Shown here: positions 32,241 through 40,138 of the stretch, one piece after another | Numbering within the stretch: position 1 is the first letter of the stretch | How the letters are laid out: each line of letters starts with the position of its first letter | DNA from: RGIG1681 sp964646345 | GTDB lineage: Bacteria; Bacillota; Clostridia; Christensenellales; UBA1242 | Reading direction: 5' to 3' | Assembly (NCBI GenBank): GCA_964646345.1 | Contig: CAZYDU010000008.1 | Span: forward strand, 1 to 40,206 | Length of the DNA stretch: 40,206 nucleotides | The notes under the pieces: model-generated | Databases searched by the model: none | The model's input: the letters and a program-made list of their open reading frames with translations, nothing else | What the model was told of the DNA's origin: nothing | Program-made: the position numbers and the translations under genes

Positions 32241-32630
32241 TTAAGCCTTTTTCTCATCAAGAATGATTGTGATATGGCTTGTTCTTTTCTTAATTGAATG
32301 AGCTCTGCCTTTGCTTACAGGTTGGAATCTTTTCAAAACTGCAGCACCATCAGCGAAGCATTCAGCAACATATAAATTTGCTTTATTCATTCCTAAATTG
32401 TTTTCAGCATTTGCACCAGCACTTTCTAATACTTTAACAGAATATTCAGCACCAACGTTTGGCATATTCTTTAAAATAGCAAGTGCTTCTGTATAGTCCT
32501 TACCACGAATAAGGTTAAGAACGATACGAACCTTTGAAGGAGAAACTCCAAGGTTTTTAGCGATAGCTCTAGGACGCTTATCAGCATTTTGTGCATTTCT
32601 TTCAGCTCTAACTCTTTGTCTTGTAGCCAT
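32241..32630 (-). CDS. rplV: 50S ribosomal protein L22
   Basis: This 129-residue protein reaches into the peptide tunnel with a long beta hairpin (VLKRFQPVSKGRAHSIKKRTSHITI). The core SPSKVRIVLNLIRGKDYTEAL is conserved. About 15 basic residues precede the usual start. It lies 2 nt after rpsS. Confidence 0.97.
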   Translation of the reverse strand: MATRQRVRAERNAQNADKRPRAIAKNLGVSPSKVRIVLNLIRGKDYTEALAILKNMPNVGAEYSVKVLESAGANAENNLGMNKANLYVAECFADGAAVLKRFQPVSKGRAHSIKKRTSHITIILDEKKA

Positions 32631-32632
32631 CT

Positions 32633-32914
32633 TTATTTACCCCCCTTCAAAGCTTTTGAACCAGCGTGACCTTTGAATGTTCTTGTAGGTGCAAATTCAC
32701 CGAGTTTGCAAGAAACCATTTCAGCAGTGATGTAAACAGGAACATGTTTTCTTCCATCGTAAACAGCGATTGTGTGACCAACCATATCTGGAACGATTGT
32801 AGAAGCTCTTGACCAAGTTTTAACAACATGCTTATCATTTGCTGCGTTCATAGTTTCAATTTTTTTCATAAGGCTTTCTTCAACGAAAGGACCTTTCTTA
32901 ACTGATCTACTCAT
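32633..32914 (-). CDS. rpsS: 30S ribosomal protein S19
   Basis: A 93-residue protein of the 30S head that contacts S13 and the 50S subunit. MSRSVKKGPFVEESLMKKIE, the TWSRASTIVPDMVGHTIAVYDGRKH block and EFAPTRTFKGHAG are conserved. Length is normal. Confidence 0.98.
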   Translation of the reverse strand: MSRSVKKGPFVEESLMKKIETMNAANDKHVVKTWSRASTIVPDMVGHTIAVYDGRKHVPVYITAEMVSCKLGEFAPTRTFKGHAGSKALKGGK

Positions 32915-32925
32915 ATCTTTGTCTC

Positions 32926-33753
32926 CTAATTAATACGCTTAACAATAAGTTTGTTAGTTCTATTCTTTTTCTTTCTAGTCTTGTAACCAAGTGCAGGTTT
33001 ACCCCATGGAGTCATAGGACCAGCATGTCCTACAGGAGCTCTACCTTCACCACCACCGTGTGGGTGATCAACAGGGTTCATTGCAGAACCACGAACGGTT
33101 GGTCTAACACCCATGTGACGTTTAACACCAGCTTTACCGATTGAAGTGATTTCATGTTCAATGTTACCAACTTGACCAATAGTTGCACGGCAAGTTGCAG
33201 GAACTTTTCTCATTTCACCTGATGGCATACGAAGTGTAGCATAACCACCTTCCAAAGCCATGAATTGTGCAGAAATACCAGCACTTCTAGCAATTTTTCC
33301 ACCTTTTCCTGGGTTAAATTCAATGTTATGAACAACTGAACCTACAGGGATTTTTGTGAATGGAAGTGCGTTACCTGCTTTAATTTCAGCATTTTCGCCA
33401 CTTTCAACGATATCGCCAACAGCTAAGCCAATAGGAGCTAAGATATATCTCTTTTCACCATCAGCATAGTTTAAAAGAGCAATGTAAGCTGATCTATTTG
33501 GATCATATTCAATAGAAGCAACTTTTGCTGGAATATTATCTTTATTTCTCTTGAAATCAATTACACGATATTTTTGACGATTTCCGCCACCAATATGACG
33601 AACTGTAATTCTTCCATAAGAGTTACGGCCACCTGTTTTTTTCTTTGTTTCAAGCAAAGATTTTTCAGGAGATTTAGTTGTGATTTCATCGAAAGATGCA
33701 ACAGCTCTAAATCTTTGACCACTACTTGTTGGATTTGATTTTTTAATTGCCAT
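32926..33753 (-). CDS. rplB: 50S ribosomal protein L2
   Basis: This 275-residue protein is essential for subunit association and peptidyl transfer. The C-terminal VDHPHGGGEGRAPVGHAGP includes the conserved histidine close to the peptidyl transferase centre. GGRNSYGRITVRHIGGGNRQ is near the start. Length is normal. Confidence 0.98.
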   Translation of the reverse strand: MAIKKSNPTSSGQRFRAVASFDEITTKSPEKSLLETKKKTGGRNSYGRITVRHIGGGNRQKYRVIDFKRNKDNIPAKVASIEYDPNRSAYIALLNYADGEKRYILAPIGLAVGDIVESGENAEIKAGNALPFTKIPVGSVVHNIEFNPGKGGKIARSAGISAQFMALEGGYATLRMPSGEMRKVPATCRATIGQVGNIEHEITSIGKAGVKRHMGVRPTVRGSAMNPVDHPHGGGEGRAPVGHAGPMTPWGKPALGYKTRKKKNRTNKLIVKRIN

Positions 33754-33776
33754 TATATTTTTCTCCTTTCCTAGTC

Positions 33777-34067
33777 TTATGACAAGCTATCGAAGAATTC
33801 TATTGACTTGCTATCTTTTGCAAGTTGAACAACAGCTTTTTTGTAATTGCCAGTCAAACCTTCGGTTCTTCCTTGTCTTTTTATTTTTCCGTAAACGTTA
33901 AGAGTGTTAACGCTTTCAACTTTAACTTTGAAGATTTGTTCAATAGCTGCTTTGATTTGTGTCTTAGTAGCTTTTTTAGCAACTTCAAAATAATATTTCT
34001 TGTTAGCTATATCAGCATAGCTTTTTTCAGAAAGGATAGGTCTAATAATAATATCTTGTGCTAACAT
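33777..34067 (-). CDS. rplW: 50S ribosomal protein L23
   Basis: A 96-residue protein at the tunnel exit, docking site for trigger factor and SRP. IIIRPILSEKSYADIANKKYYFEV and the NTLNVYGKIKRQGR tip are typical. Its ATG overlaps the rplD stop (TAATG). Confidence 0.97.
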   Translation of the reverse strand: MLAQDIIIRPILSEKSYADIANKKYYFEVAKKATKTQIKAAIEQIFKVKVESVNTLNVYGKIKRQGRTEGLTGNYKKAVVQLAKDSKSIEFFDSLS

Positions 34068-34684
34068 TATTTGTTACCCTCCTCAATTTTCTTAATAGCA
34101 TCTTTTGTCATTACAACATAGTCAGAAACGACTAAATCATAAGTATTTAAGATGTCAGCGGTTGTAACAGCTTTTCCTTCAAGGTTTGAAAAAGCACGAA
34201 TAGCATTTTCATTAACACCATCAGTAACAACAGTTACACGTCTGTTTGCCTTCAAAGCATCAAGAACTTTGACAGCATTTTTTGTTTTTGCTTCAATATC
34301 CATGTTATCAACAACAATGATAGCTTTTTCTTTCATCATAGTTGATAAAGCTGAGATAAATGCACCCTTTCTCATTTGAGCATTCATTTTCTTTTCGAAA
34401 TCTCTTGGCTTTGGTGCAAATACAACACCACCATGAACCCATTGTGGAGCACGGATAGAACCTTGTCTTGCTCTACCAGTACCTTTTTGTCTCCAAGGTT
34501 TTCTACCACCACCAGCAACTTCGCTTCTGGTTAATGTAGATTTAGTACCTTGTCTTTGGTTTGTTAAATAAGTAACAACTGCTTGATGAATAAGGTCTTC
34601 ATTGTATTCAGCACCGAAAACTTTTTCATTAAGAGTAATTTTACCTACTTCATTTCCTTCTAAATTTAAAACTTTTGTCTGCAT
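34067..34684 (-). CDS. rplD: 50S ribosomal protein L4
   Basis: L4 lines the peptide tunnel and in E. coli also represses the S10 operon. The 205-residue product has the tunnel loop block GGGRKPWRQKGTGRARQGS-RAPQW followed by GGVVFAPKPRDF. Any L4-mediated control here would act in the long rpsJ leader, which is not shown by the sequence. Confidence 0.98.
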   Translation of the reverse strand: MQTKVLNLEGNEVGKITLNEKVFGAEYNEDLIHQAVVTYLTNQRQGTKSTLTRSEVAGGGRKPWRQKGTGRARQGSIRAPQWVHGGVVFAPKPRDFEKKMNAQMRKGAFISALSTMMKEKAIIVVDNMDIEAKTKNAVKVLDALKANRRVTVVTDGVNENAIRAFSNLEGKAVTTADILNTYDLVVSDYVVMTKDAIKKIEEGNK

Positions 34685-34694
34685 AATTTACTCC

Positions 34695-35324
34695 TTACGC
34701 TTTAACTGCACTACAGATTGTAACTATAGCACCTTTAGCACCTGGAATAGCACCTTTAATTAAAATAAGGTTTCTATCAGCATCGACTTTTGCAATTTCA
34801 AGATTTTGGATTGTAACTTTCTCATCACCCCAGTCGCCTGGCATTTTGTGATTTTTGAAAACTCTTGATGGTGTTGAGTTAGCACCAAGAGAACCAACTG
34901 ATCTGTGAACAGGACCAGTACCGTGAGTCATTGGAAGTCTGTGGTGATTCCATTTTTGAATAACACCTGAGAAACCATGACCTTTTGAATAGCCTGAAAC
35001 GTCAACTTTTTCACCAGCTGTGAAAATGTTACATTTGATTTCAGAACCAAGTTCAAGTCCTTCAGCAGAAATCTTAAATTCTTTCAAATATTTTTTTGCT
35101 GTTAGGTTAGCTTTTTTCAAGTGACCTGCTTCAGCTTTTGTGAGTCTGCTCTCTTTTGTATCCATAAAACTTAATTGTACTGCATTATAGCCATCAACAG
35201 CGTCAGTTTTAATTTGAGATACGAAACATGGACCAGCTTCAACTACAGTCACAGGGATAACTTTTCCGTCATTATTGAAAATCTGTGACATACCGATTTT
35301 TTTACCAAGTATTGCATTTTTCAT
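34695..35324 (-). CDS. rplC: 50S ribosomal protein L3
   Basis: This 209-residue assembly-initiator protein reaches toward the peptidyl transferase centre. MKNAILGKKIGMSQIF is the start; SKGHGFSGVIQKWNHHRLP and HGTGPVHRSVGSLG are the central loop. Length is normal. Confidence 0.98.
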   Translation of the reverse strand: MKNAILGKKIGMSQIFNNDGKVIPVTVVEAGPCFVSQIKTDAVDGYNAVQLSFMDTKESRLTKAEAGHLKKANLTAKKYLKEFKISAEGLELGSEIKCNIFTAGEKVDVSGYSKGHGFSGVIQKWNHHRLPMTHGTGPVHRSVGSLGANSTPSRVFKNHKMPGDWGDEKVTIQNLEIAKVDADRNLILIKGAIPGAKGAIVTICSAVKA

Positions 35325-35350
35325 AGTAATTAACTTCTCCTCCCCTGACC

Positions 35351-35659
35351 TTATAATTTAATTTTGATATCAACGCCTGCTGGAAGTTCGATTTTCATAA
35401 GTGAATCAACTGTCTTTGCAGATGGATTGTAGATATCAATCAACCTTTTATATGTTCTCATTTCAAATTGCTCACGAGCATCTTTATACTTGTGAACAGC
35501 ACGAAGTATTGTGATTACTTCTTTTTCTGTTGGCATAGGAATTGGGCCTGAATATTTAGCACCAGACTTTTTAACAGTCTCAATAATTCTTGCTGCACTT
35601 TGGTCAACAAGGTTATGATCATATGCCTTTAACTTAATTCTCATTTTTTGTACTGCCAT
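35351..35659 (-). CDS. rpsJ: 30S ribosomal protein S10
   Basis: First gene of the operon, 102 residues. S10 sits in the 30S head and, with NusB, also joins antitermination complexes. MRIKLKAYDHNLVDQSAARI, GPIPMPTEKEVITILRAVHKYKD and REQFEMRTYKRLIDI are conserved. The ATG at 35659 follows GGAGG by 6 nt; the in-frame ATG at 35695 lacks a proper ribosome site and adds a stretch unlike S10. Confidence 0.98.
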   Translation of the reverse strand: MAVQKMRIKLKAYDHNLVDQSAARIIETVKKSGAKYSGPIPMPTEKEVITILRAVHKYKDAREQFEMRTYKRLIDIYNPSAKTVDSLMKIELPAGVDIKIKL

Positions 35660-35945
35660 TATTTTCCTCCAAGTTAGATTTACCGAAACAAACATAATCC
35701 TGTGTTACTAACAGTTTGGCTGACCATGTTTTTCCGTCGCTTGAATCACATTGTTCAAACTATTGTCAGTTGAAGTTATCTTTCTTGGGCTAATTAAAGT
35801 AACCTTCAACATCTACCCATTAGTGTGTTTTTAATCAAAGTTTCAAGAGTTATCAGAATTAAAATTCCAACACTTTCCATTCCCAGTTGGTTAAGAATTA
35901 GTAACTAGACAAAAGAGCATAGTATACCCATTCCCACACAGTAAC
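35660..35945 (-). promoter_or_regulatory. Long 5' leader of the S10 operon
   Basis: About 285 nt lie between the predicted transcription start near 35945 and the rpsJ start codon. Minus-strand reading gives several stems: GTTGAAG with CTTCAAC (about 35770-35812), GTTTGAA with TTCAAGC (about 35739-35760), and AGTGTT with AACAC further 5'. No T-tract was seen, so control, if any, would be on translation or by another mechanism. No known leader family was recognised. Confidence 0.5.
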
Positions 35946-35951
35946 GCTAAT

Positions 35952-35980
35952 ATTATACTATACACACGGATTAGTGTCAA
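35952..35980 (-). promoter_or_regulatory. Sigma-A promoter of the S10-spc-alpha operon
   Basis: On the minus strand, TTGACA (35975-35980), 17 bp, TATAAT (35952-35957): a full consensus match, as expected for one of the most highly expressed operons. No second promoter of this quality was noticed between rpsJ and rplQ. Confidence 0.9.
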
Positions 35981-36040
35981 GGGGTTTTTCAAAGTTTTTC
36001 AAATTAATTTTAAGTACAAAAAAATAATTAAATTCAAAAT

Positions 36041-36065
36041 AAAAAAGATGTCAAAATGACATCTT
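36041..36065 (-). terminator. Terminator of the rplI unit
   Basis: On the minus strand, AAGATGTCA pairs perfectly with TGACATCTT and is followed by a T-run. Confidence 0.85.
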
Positions 36066-36069
36066 CTTA

Positions 36070-36348
36070 CTATTTTTCAATTTGAGCTGAAACAAGTTCT
36101 GGTTTATAAACCCTGTAATCATTATCATCATAAGCTTTAAATAATGTTACGTTATTTGCACCAAGAACAATATTCTCGCCATCAAGATTTTTGTTTTTAA
36201 TCTCAACAACATAAGAATCATCTTTCGCTTCAATTTCTTTAACAATAACAATAGAGCCAGCAACAATTCCCAACTCTTTTAAGTTTTGTTTGGTTTGTTT
36301 ATCGAAACCATTTAAATCATTAATAAAAGCTAAAATTTCATTTTCCAT
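36070..36348 (-). CDS. Small hypothetical protein, possibly FeoA-like
   Basis: This 92-residue protein is not recognised with confidence. The segment at about residues 24-70 (LKELGIVAGSIVIVKEIEA then VLGANNVTLFKA) is similar in pattern to FeoA/SH3-like domains, L-x2-LGI-x2-GS-x-I-x-V followed by a LG-x3-A repeat, but the likeness is weak and no Fe transporter gene is close. It follows rplI by 7 nt and shares its promoter and terminator. Confidence 0.6.
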   Translation of the reverse strand: MENEILAFINDLNGFDKQTKQNLKELGIVAGSIVIVKEIEAKDDSYVVEIKNKNLDGENIVLGANNVTLFKAYDDNDYRVYKPELVSAQIEK

Positions 36349-36355
36349 AAAACAC

Positions 36356-36799
36356 CTACTTTGATTTTACATCGACTTTTAATTTGCAAGATACGCCTTT
36401 ATAAAGTTTTAATTCCACTTCAAATAAGCCTTCTGTTTTAATTGCCTTATCCAAAACAATATCCTTTTTATCTACACTAAATCCAAGTTTTGCAAGTTCT
36501 TCAGAAATCTCTTTCCCCGTAATCGAACCAAAGGCTTTGCCACGCTCTCCCATTTCAATTTGAAAATTAAGAGTGACATTTTTTAATTTTTCAGCATCAG
36601 CCTTAGCATTTGCAGTTTCTTCAGCGATTCTTTTTGCTTCATTTTCTTTTTGTCTGTTGTTTATATTAACATTCGCTTGATTTGCTGGAATAGCTAGTCC
36701 ATTTTTAAGCAAAAAGTTATTAGCATAACCATCAGAAACGTTAATAGTATCGCCTTTTCTTCCTTGAGATTTTACATCTTTAATTAAAATAACCTTCAT
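36356..36799 (-). CDS. rplI: 50S ribosomal protein L9
   Basis: This 147-residue protein projects from the base of the L1 stalk and helps keep reading frame. MKVILIKDVKSQGRKGD and the GYANNFLLKNGLA block form the N-terminal rRNA-binding domain, joined by a long charged helix (about 45-75) to the C-terminal domain. Here it is outside its usual rpsF-ssb-rpsR setting. Confidence 0.96.
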   Translation of the reverse strand: MKVILIKDVKSQGRKGDTINVSDGYANNFLLKNGLAIPANQANVNINNRQKENEAKRIAEETANAKADAEKLKNVTLNFQIEMGERGKAFGSITGKEISEELAKLGFSVDKKDIVLDKAIKTEGLFEVELKLYKGVSCKLKVDVKSK

Positions 36800-36819
36800 A
36801 AAAAACTCTCCTTAAGACA

Positions 36820-36848
36820 ATTATAAGTTATGGAAAATAATTTGTCAA
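36820..36848 (-). promoter_or_regulatory. Sigma-A promoter of rplI
   Basis: On the minus strand, TTGACA (36843-36848), 17 bp, TATAAT (36820-36825). The -35 region TGTTGACAA is also a candidate -35 (TTGTCA) for the divergent DUF1540 gene, whose -10 is less clear. Confidence 0.85.
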
Positions 36849-36899
36849 CATTCAATAAAAAATAAAATTATGAACATAATAAGAATAAAGGAGAAAATT

Positions 36900-37196
36900 A
36901 TGTTCGATATTAAATGTAAAAGACAAGGTTGCGAATTTAATAAAAATTGTAATTGCACAGCGAAAGACATTACAGTCACAAAAGACACCGAATGCAAGAC
37001 CTATCGACCAAGTAATGAAGCAGAAGTCGGCGAAGTTGAAAAAGTTGGACAACCGCCAATTAGAAAAGATACAAAAGTTGAGTGCAAGGCAAATTGCTTA
37101 TTTAACCAAAATCAAATTTGTTCGGCAAATGGTATAACCGTCCAAACTTGTGATAACACCGCATGCCCAAATTGTTGTACTTATGAACCAAAATAA
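36900..37196 (+). CDS. DUF1540 cysteine-rich protein, two domains
   Basis: This 98-residue protein contains two DUF1540 units (about residues 4-36 and 59-98), each with the C-x3-4-C-x-N-x4-C-x-A-x2-I-x-V pattern and a final Cys-x-T/Y end. DUF1540 proteins are small, presumably metal-binding proteins widespread in Clostridia; their role is unknown. AAGGAG is 6 nt before the ATG at 36900. The first 10 codons of a longer frame contain that site and were excluded. It stands alone with a terminator about 75 nt downstream. Confidence 0.88.
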   Translation: MFDIKCKRQGCEFNKNCNCTAKDITVTKDTECKTYRPSNEAEVGEVEKVGQPPIRKDTKVECKANCLFNQNQICSANGITVQTCDNTACPNCCTYEPK

Positions 37197-37271
37197 AAAA
37201 TTAAACCATTATCAATGAAAAGCACTCAGTCTAATTATCATAATGTTTAAATCTAACTAAATAGTCTATAT

Positions 37272-37316
37272 AAAAGATATATTTTAGGAATTATGCCTAA
37301 AATATATCTTTTTGTC
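37272..37316 (+). terminator. Terminator downstream of the DUF1540 gene
   Basis: A 17-bp perfect stem, AAAAGATATATTTTAGG (37272-37288) with its complement at 37296-37312, has a 7-nt loop and a short T-rich tail. Confidence 0.8.
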
Positions 37317-37395
37317 TTTAATATTTTTTTGTGAAATGATTTATAATTATTTTTATTTTTATTACAAATTTATTTTGAATTATGTAAATATATGT

Positions 37396-37401
37396 TATAA
37401 T
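37396..37401 (+). promoter_or_regulatory. Candidate -10 of the P-type ATPase gene
   Basis: TATAAT is preceded by TGT, an extended -10. A weak -35 (TTTTGA) lies 17 bp upstream. The transcript would have a leader of about 20 nt before the ATG at 37429. Confidence 0.55.
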
Positions 37402-37428
37402 TCCATTATCAAACAATTCGGAGCAAAC

Positions 37429-40056
37429 ATGAAGAAATATTACCAATGTAGCATTGAAGAATCACTAAAAAATACAAACTCTACAAATAACGGCTTATCT
37501 TCGGAAGAAGCTGAAAGAAGACTCAGGGATTTTGGCGAAAACTTAATAAAAGAAAAAAATAAGAAAAGTCCTTTAAAAATCCTTCTTAACCAATTTTCAA
37601 ATATTATGATTTTATTTTTAATTTTGGTTGGAATTGTGTCGTTTGTTTATGCTATTGTTAACAAAGAAAGTTTTATTGAGTCAATAGTTATTTTTGCTTG
37701 TATTATCGTAAATACTATTATGGGATTTATTCAGGAAATGAAATCCGAGAATGCGTTAGATATTCTCAAAACAATGACATCTTCAAAAACACAAGTAAAA
37801 AGAGATGGAACTTGGGTTGAAATTGATTCGAAAGATATCGTAGTCGGCGATATTATTTTACTTGATGCAGGCGACAAAGTTCCTGCTGATGCGAGAATAT
37901 TGAAGGCTGTCAATGCTCAAGTTGACGAGTCAATTTTAACAGGCGAAAGCTTGGCAGTTGAAAAAGATGAAGAAATAATTTCAGGAGAGAAAATCCTTCA
38001 AGAACAAAAAAATATTATCTTTTCAGGAACAAATCTTACTAATGGTAAAATTGAAGCACTTGTTTTTGCAATAGGAATAGACACAGAGCTTGGTAAAATC
38101 GCAGGAAGTCTTGATAAAGCAGAAGAAGCCCCAACCCCACTTCAAATGAAAATAAAGAAAGTTAGTGGATTTATTACAGTAATTGCAAGTATTTTAATTG
38201 CGGGAACTTTATGCTATGGCCTTGTTACTAAAAAAGATGCTCTTTCAATTATTATGCTCTGCATTTCAATGGTGTTAGCTTCTGTGCCTGAAGTATTACC
38301 CGTATCAATCACAGCAACTCTTACCATTGGCGTTCAACAAATGTCAAAGAAAAAAACTATAGTAAAACAACTCGCCGCTATCGAAACACTTGGTGCCACA
38401 CAAATTATTTGTTCCGATAAAACTGGAACAATCACAACAAATCAAATGACTTTGGTTGAAATTTTTACAAACGAGAAAACATATTTAAATGTTAAGACAA
38501 ACGATAAGAATCTTACTATATTGCAAAATATTTTAGCACTCTGCAATGACACTGAAAAAAATATACAAAAAGAAGGTGAATTTATCGGCGACCCAGTCGA
38601 GATTTCTATGAGTAAATACCTTTTTAACCTTGGAATAAATATTGATACTTATAGAAATTTATATCCAAGAATCGGAGAAATTCCTTTTGATTCAACCCGA
38701 AAAATGATGAGCACTATTAATGATTTTGACGGTAAAACTATTATGTTAACAAAAGGTAGTCTCGGCGAAATTATTAATAGATGCACAAAGTACTACAAAA
38801 ATGGAAAAGAATATAAGTTAACAAAAATTATTGCAAATAAATTTCTTGCAAAAGAAAAATCAATGAGCAAAAAAGCATATAAAGTTTTAGCTTGTGCCTA
38901 CAAAAACATTGATAAACGTGAAGATTATATTCCGGAAGATGAAAATGAATTTGTATTAGTCGGCATTGTCGGATTGGTTGACCCACCAAAAGATGGTGTT
39001 AAAGAAGCAGTTAAACAATGCAAATCTGCAAAGATGCGACCTGTTATGATTACTGGAGATAGTCTAGCTACAGCAATGGCCGTTGCCATTGAAGTCGGAA
39101 TAGCAACTGACACAAGTCAAGGAATTGAAGGTAAAGTTATTGACTGTTTAACTGATGATCAACTTGTTAGTTTTGTTAAAAAATATACTGTTTATGCAAG
39201 AGTTACTCCAGAACATAAAGTTAGAATCGTTAGAGCATTCCAAAGTGCCGGAAAGGTTGTCGCAATGACCGGCGATGGAGTTAATGATGCTCCAGCACTC
39301 AAGCTTGCCCATGTTGGTGTCGGTATGGGTAAATCCGGCACTGATGTTACCAAAAATGTAGCAGATATCATTTTGATGGACGACAGTTTTTCATCAATTA
39401 TTACTGCCGTTGAAGAAGGAAGAAGAATTTATAATAATGTTATTAAAACTATTCTGTATAATCTATCATCAAATTTTGCTGAAATATTCCTTATTATTGC
39501 AGGCATGATTTTAATGAAAGATTTTATTTCACCAATACACATTCTTTATATTGATATTGTTGCAGATACAATCCCATCTATTGCCCTTGCATTTGAAAAA
39601 AATGACAAGAATGTAATGAAACAATATCCCTACGGATTGAATAGACAAGTGTTTACTCCATTTATAATTTCTGGGATTGTAATTTCAGCCATATTAGAAG
39701 CAACTCTATCATTTGCAGTTTATTTTATTTCTGAGCCATTATTTGGACAATCCGTTGCTTCAACACTTACACTTTTATCTATCATTATAAACGAACTTGT
39801 ATTTGCCTATAACTGTAAAGACCTCAAAAATTTTAGTTATAGAAAAGGGCTATTTGGAAACAAAGTAATGAACATTTCTACACTCATAATTCTTCTTATT
39901 CAAATCCCTGTATTCTTTACACCTATTGGTAGCGTATTTGGTCTTGTACAGATTTCAATTTGGCAGTTTCTTGCCGTTATCGGTGCAAATATCGCCTTTT
40001 ATTTCCTTCTCGAAATAATTAAACCTATTTGGAAAAAATGTTTTAAAGATAAATAA
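37429..40056 (+). CDS. P-type cation-transporting ATPase (P2-like, Ca2+/Na+/Mg2+ specificity uncertain)
   Basis: This 875-residue membrane pump has all the P-type marks: LTGES near residue 170, the phosphorylated Asp in CSDKTGT near 329, and MTGDGVNDAPALK near 614. An N-terminal cation-ATPase domain (1-70) and about ten membrane helices fit the P2 class. In helix M4 the usual PEGLP of calcium pumps reads PEVLP; M5 keeps N-x2-E (SSNFAEI), and M6 has DIVAD where calcium pumps have N-x3-D. These differences leave ion choice open. GGAG lies 5 nt before the ATG; the longer upstream frame is an AT-rich stretch without a ribosome site. Confidence 0.93.
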   Translation: MKKYYQCSIEESLKNTNSTNNGLSSEEAERRLRDFGENLIKEKNKKSPLKILLNQFSNIMILFLILVGIVSFVYAIVNKESFIESIVIFACIIVNTIMGFIQEMKSENALDILKTMTSSKTQVKRDGTWVEIDSKDIVVGDIILLDAGDKVPADARILKAVNAQVDESILTGESLAVEKDEEIISGEKILQEQKNIIFSGTNLTNGKIEALVFAIGIDTELGKIAGSLDKAEEAPTPLQMKIKKVSGFITVIASILIAGTLCYGLVTKKDALSIIMLCISMVLASVPEVLPVSITATLTIGVQQMSKKKTIVKQLAAIETLGATQIICSDKTGTITTNQMTLVEIFTNEKTYLNVKTNDKNLTILQNILALCNDTEKNIQKEGEFIGDPVEISMSKYLFNLGINIDTYRNLYPRIGEIPFDSTRKMMSTINDFDGKTIMLTKGSLGEIINRCTKYYKNGKEYKLTKIIANKFLAKEKSMSKKAYKVLACAYKNIDKREDYIPEDENEFVLVGIVGLVDPPKDGVKEAVKQCKSAKMRPVMITGDSLATAMAVAIEVGIATDTSQGIEGKVIDCLTDDQLVSFVKKYTVYARVTPEHKVRIVRAFQSAGKVVAMTGDGVNDAPALKLAHVGVGMGKSGTDVTKNVADIILMDDSFSSIITAVEEGRRIYNNVIKTILYNLSSNFAEIFLIIAGMILMKDFISPIHILYIDIVADTIPSIALAFEKNDKNVMKQYPYGLNRQVFTPFIISGIVISAILEATLSFAVYFISEPLFGQSVASTLTLLSIIINELVFAYNCKDLKNFSYRKGLFGNKVMNISTLIILLIQIPVFFTPIGSVFGLVQISIWQFLAVIGANIAFYFLLEIIKPIWKKCFKDK

Positions 40057-40058
40057 AA

Positions 40059-40086
40059 AATATTTCTCATTCTAAATATTCTTTTA
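40059..40086 (+). terminator. Weak terminator candidate after the P-type ATPase gene
   Basis: AATATTT (40059-40065) can pair with AAATATT (40074-40080), followed by CTTTT. The stem is all A-T, so this is a weak call. Confidence 0.35.
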
Positions 40087-40120
40087 ACTAAAAAAACCTA
40101 ACACATTCTGAAATGAATTC

Positions 40121-40138
40121 TTAAGGATATATCCTTAA
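40121..40138. repeat. Perfect 18-bp palindrome
   Basis: TTAAGGATATATCCTTAA is fully self-complementary. It is about 25 bp upstream of a TATAAT at 40162-40167 and of AAGAGGTAAAAAA at the window edge, which looks like the ribosome site of a gene beyond the window. An operator role is possible. Confidence 0.5.

Noticed and set aside
35660..35695. In-frame upstream ATG giving S10 a longer N-terminus
   Set aside because: There is no well-spaced ribosome site before it, the added residues do not resemble S10, and GGAGG is ideally placed for the ATG at 35659.
37312..37428. N-terminal extension of the P-type ATPase
   Set aside because: It is made of F, Y, I and N from AT-rich DNA, begins within the terminator hairpin and covers the promoter; GGAG supports the start at 37429.
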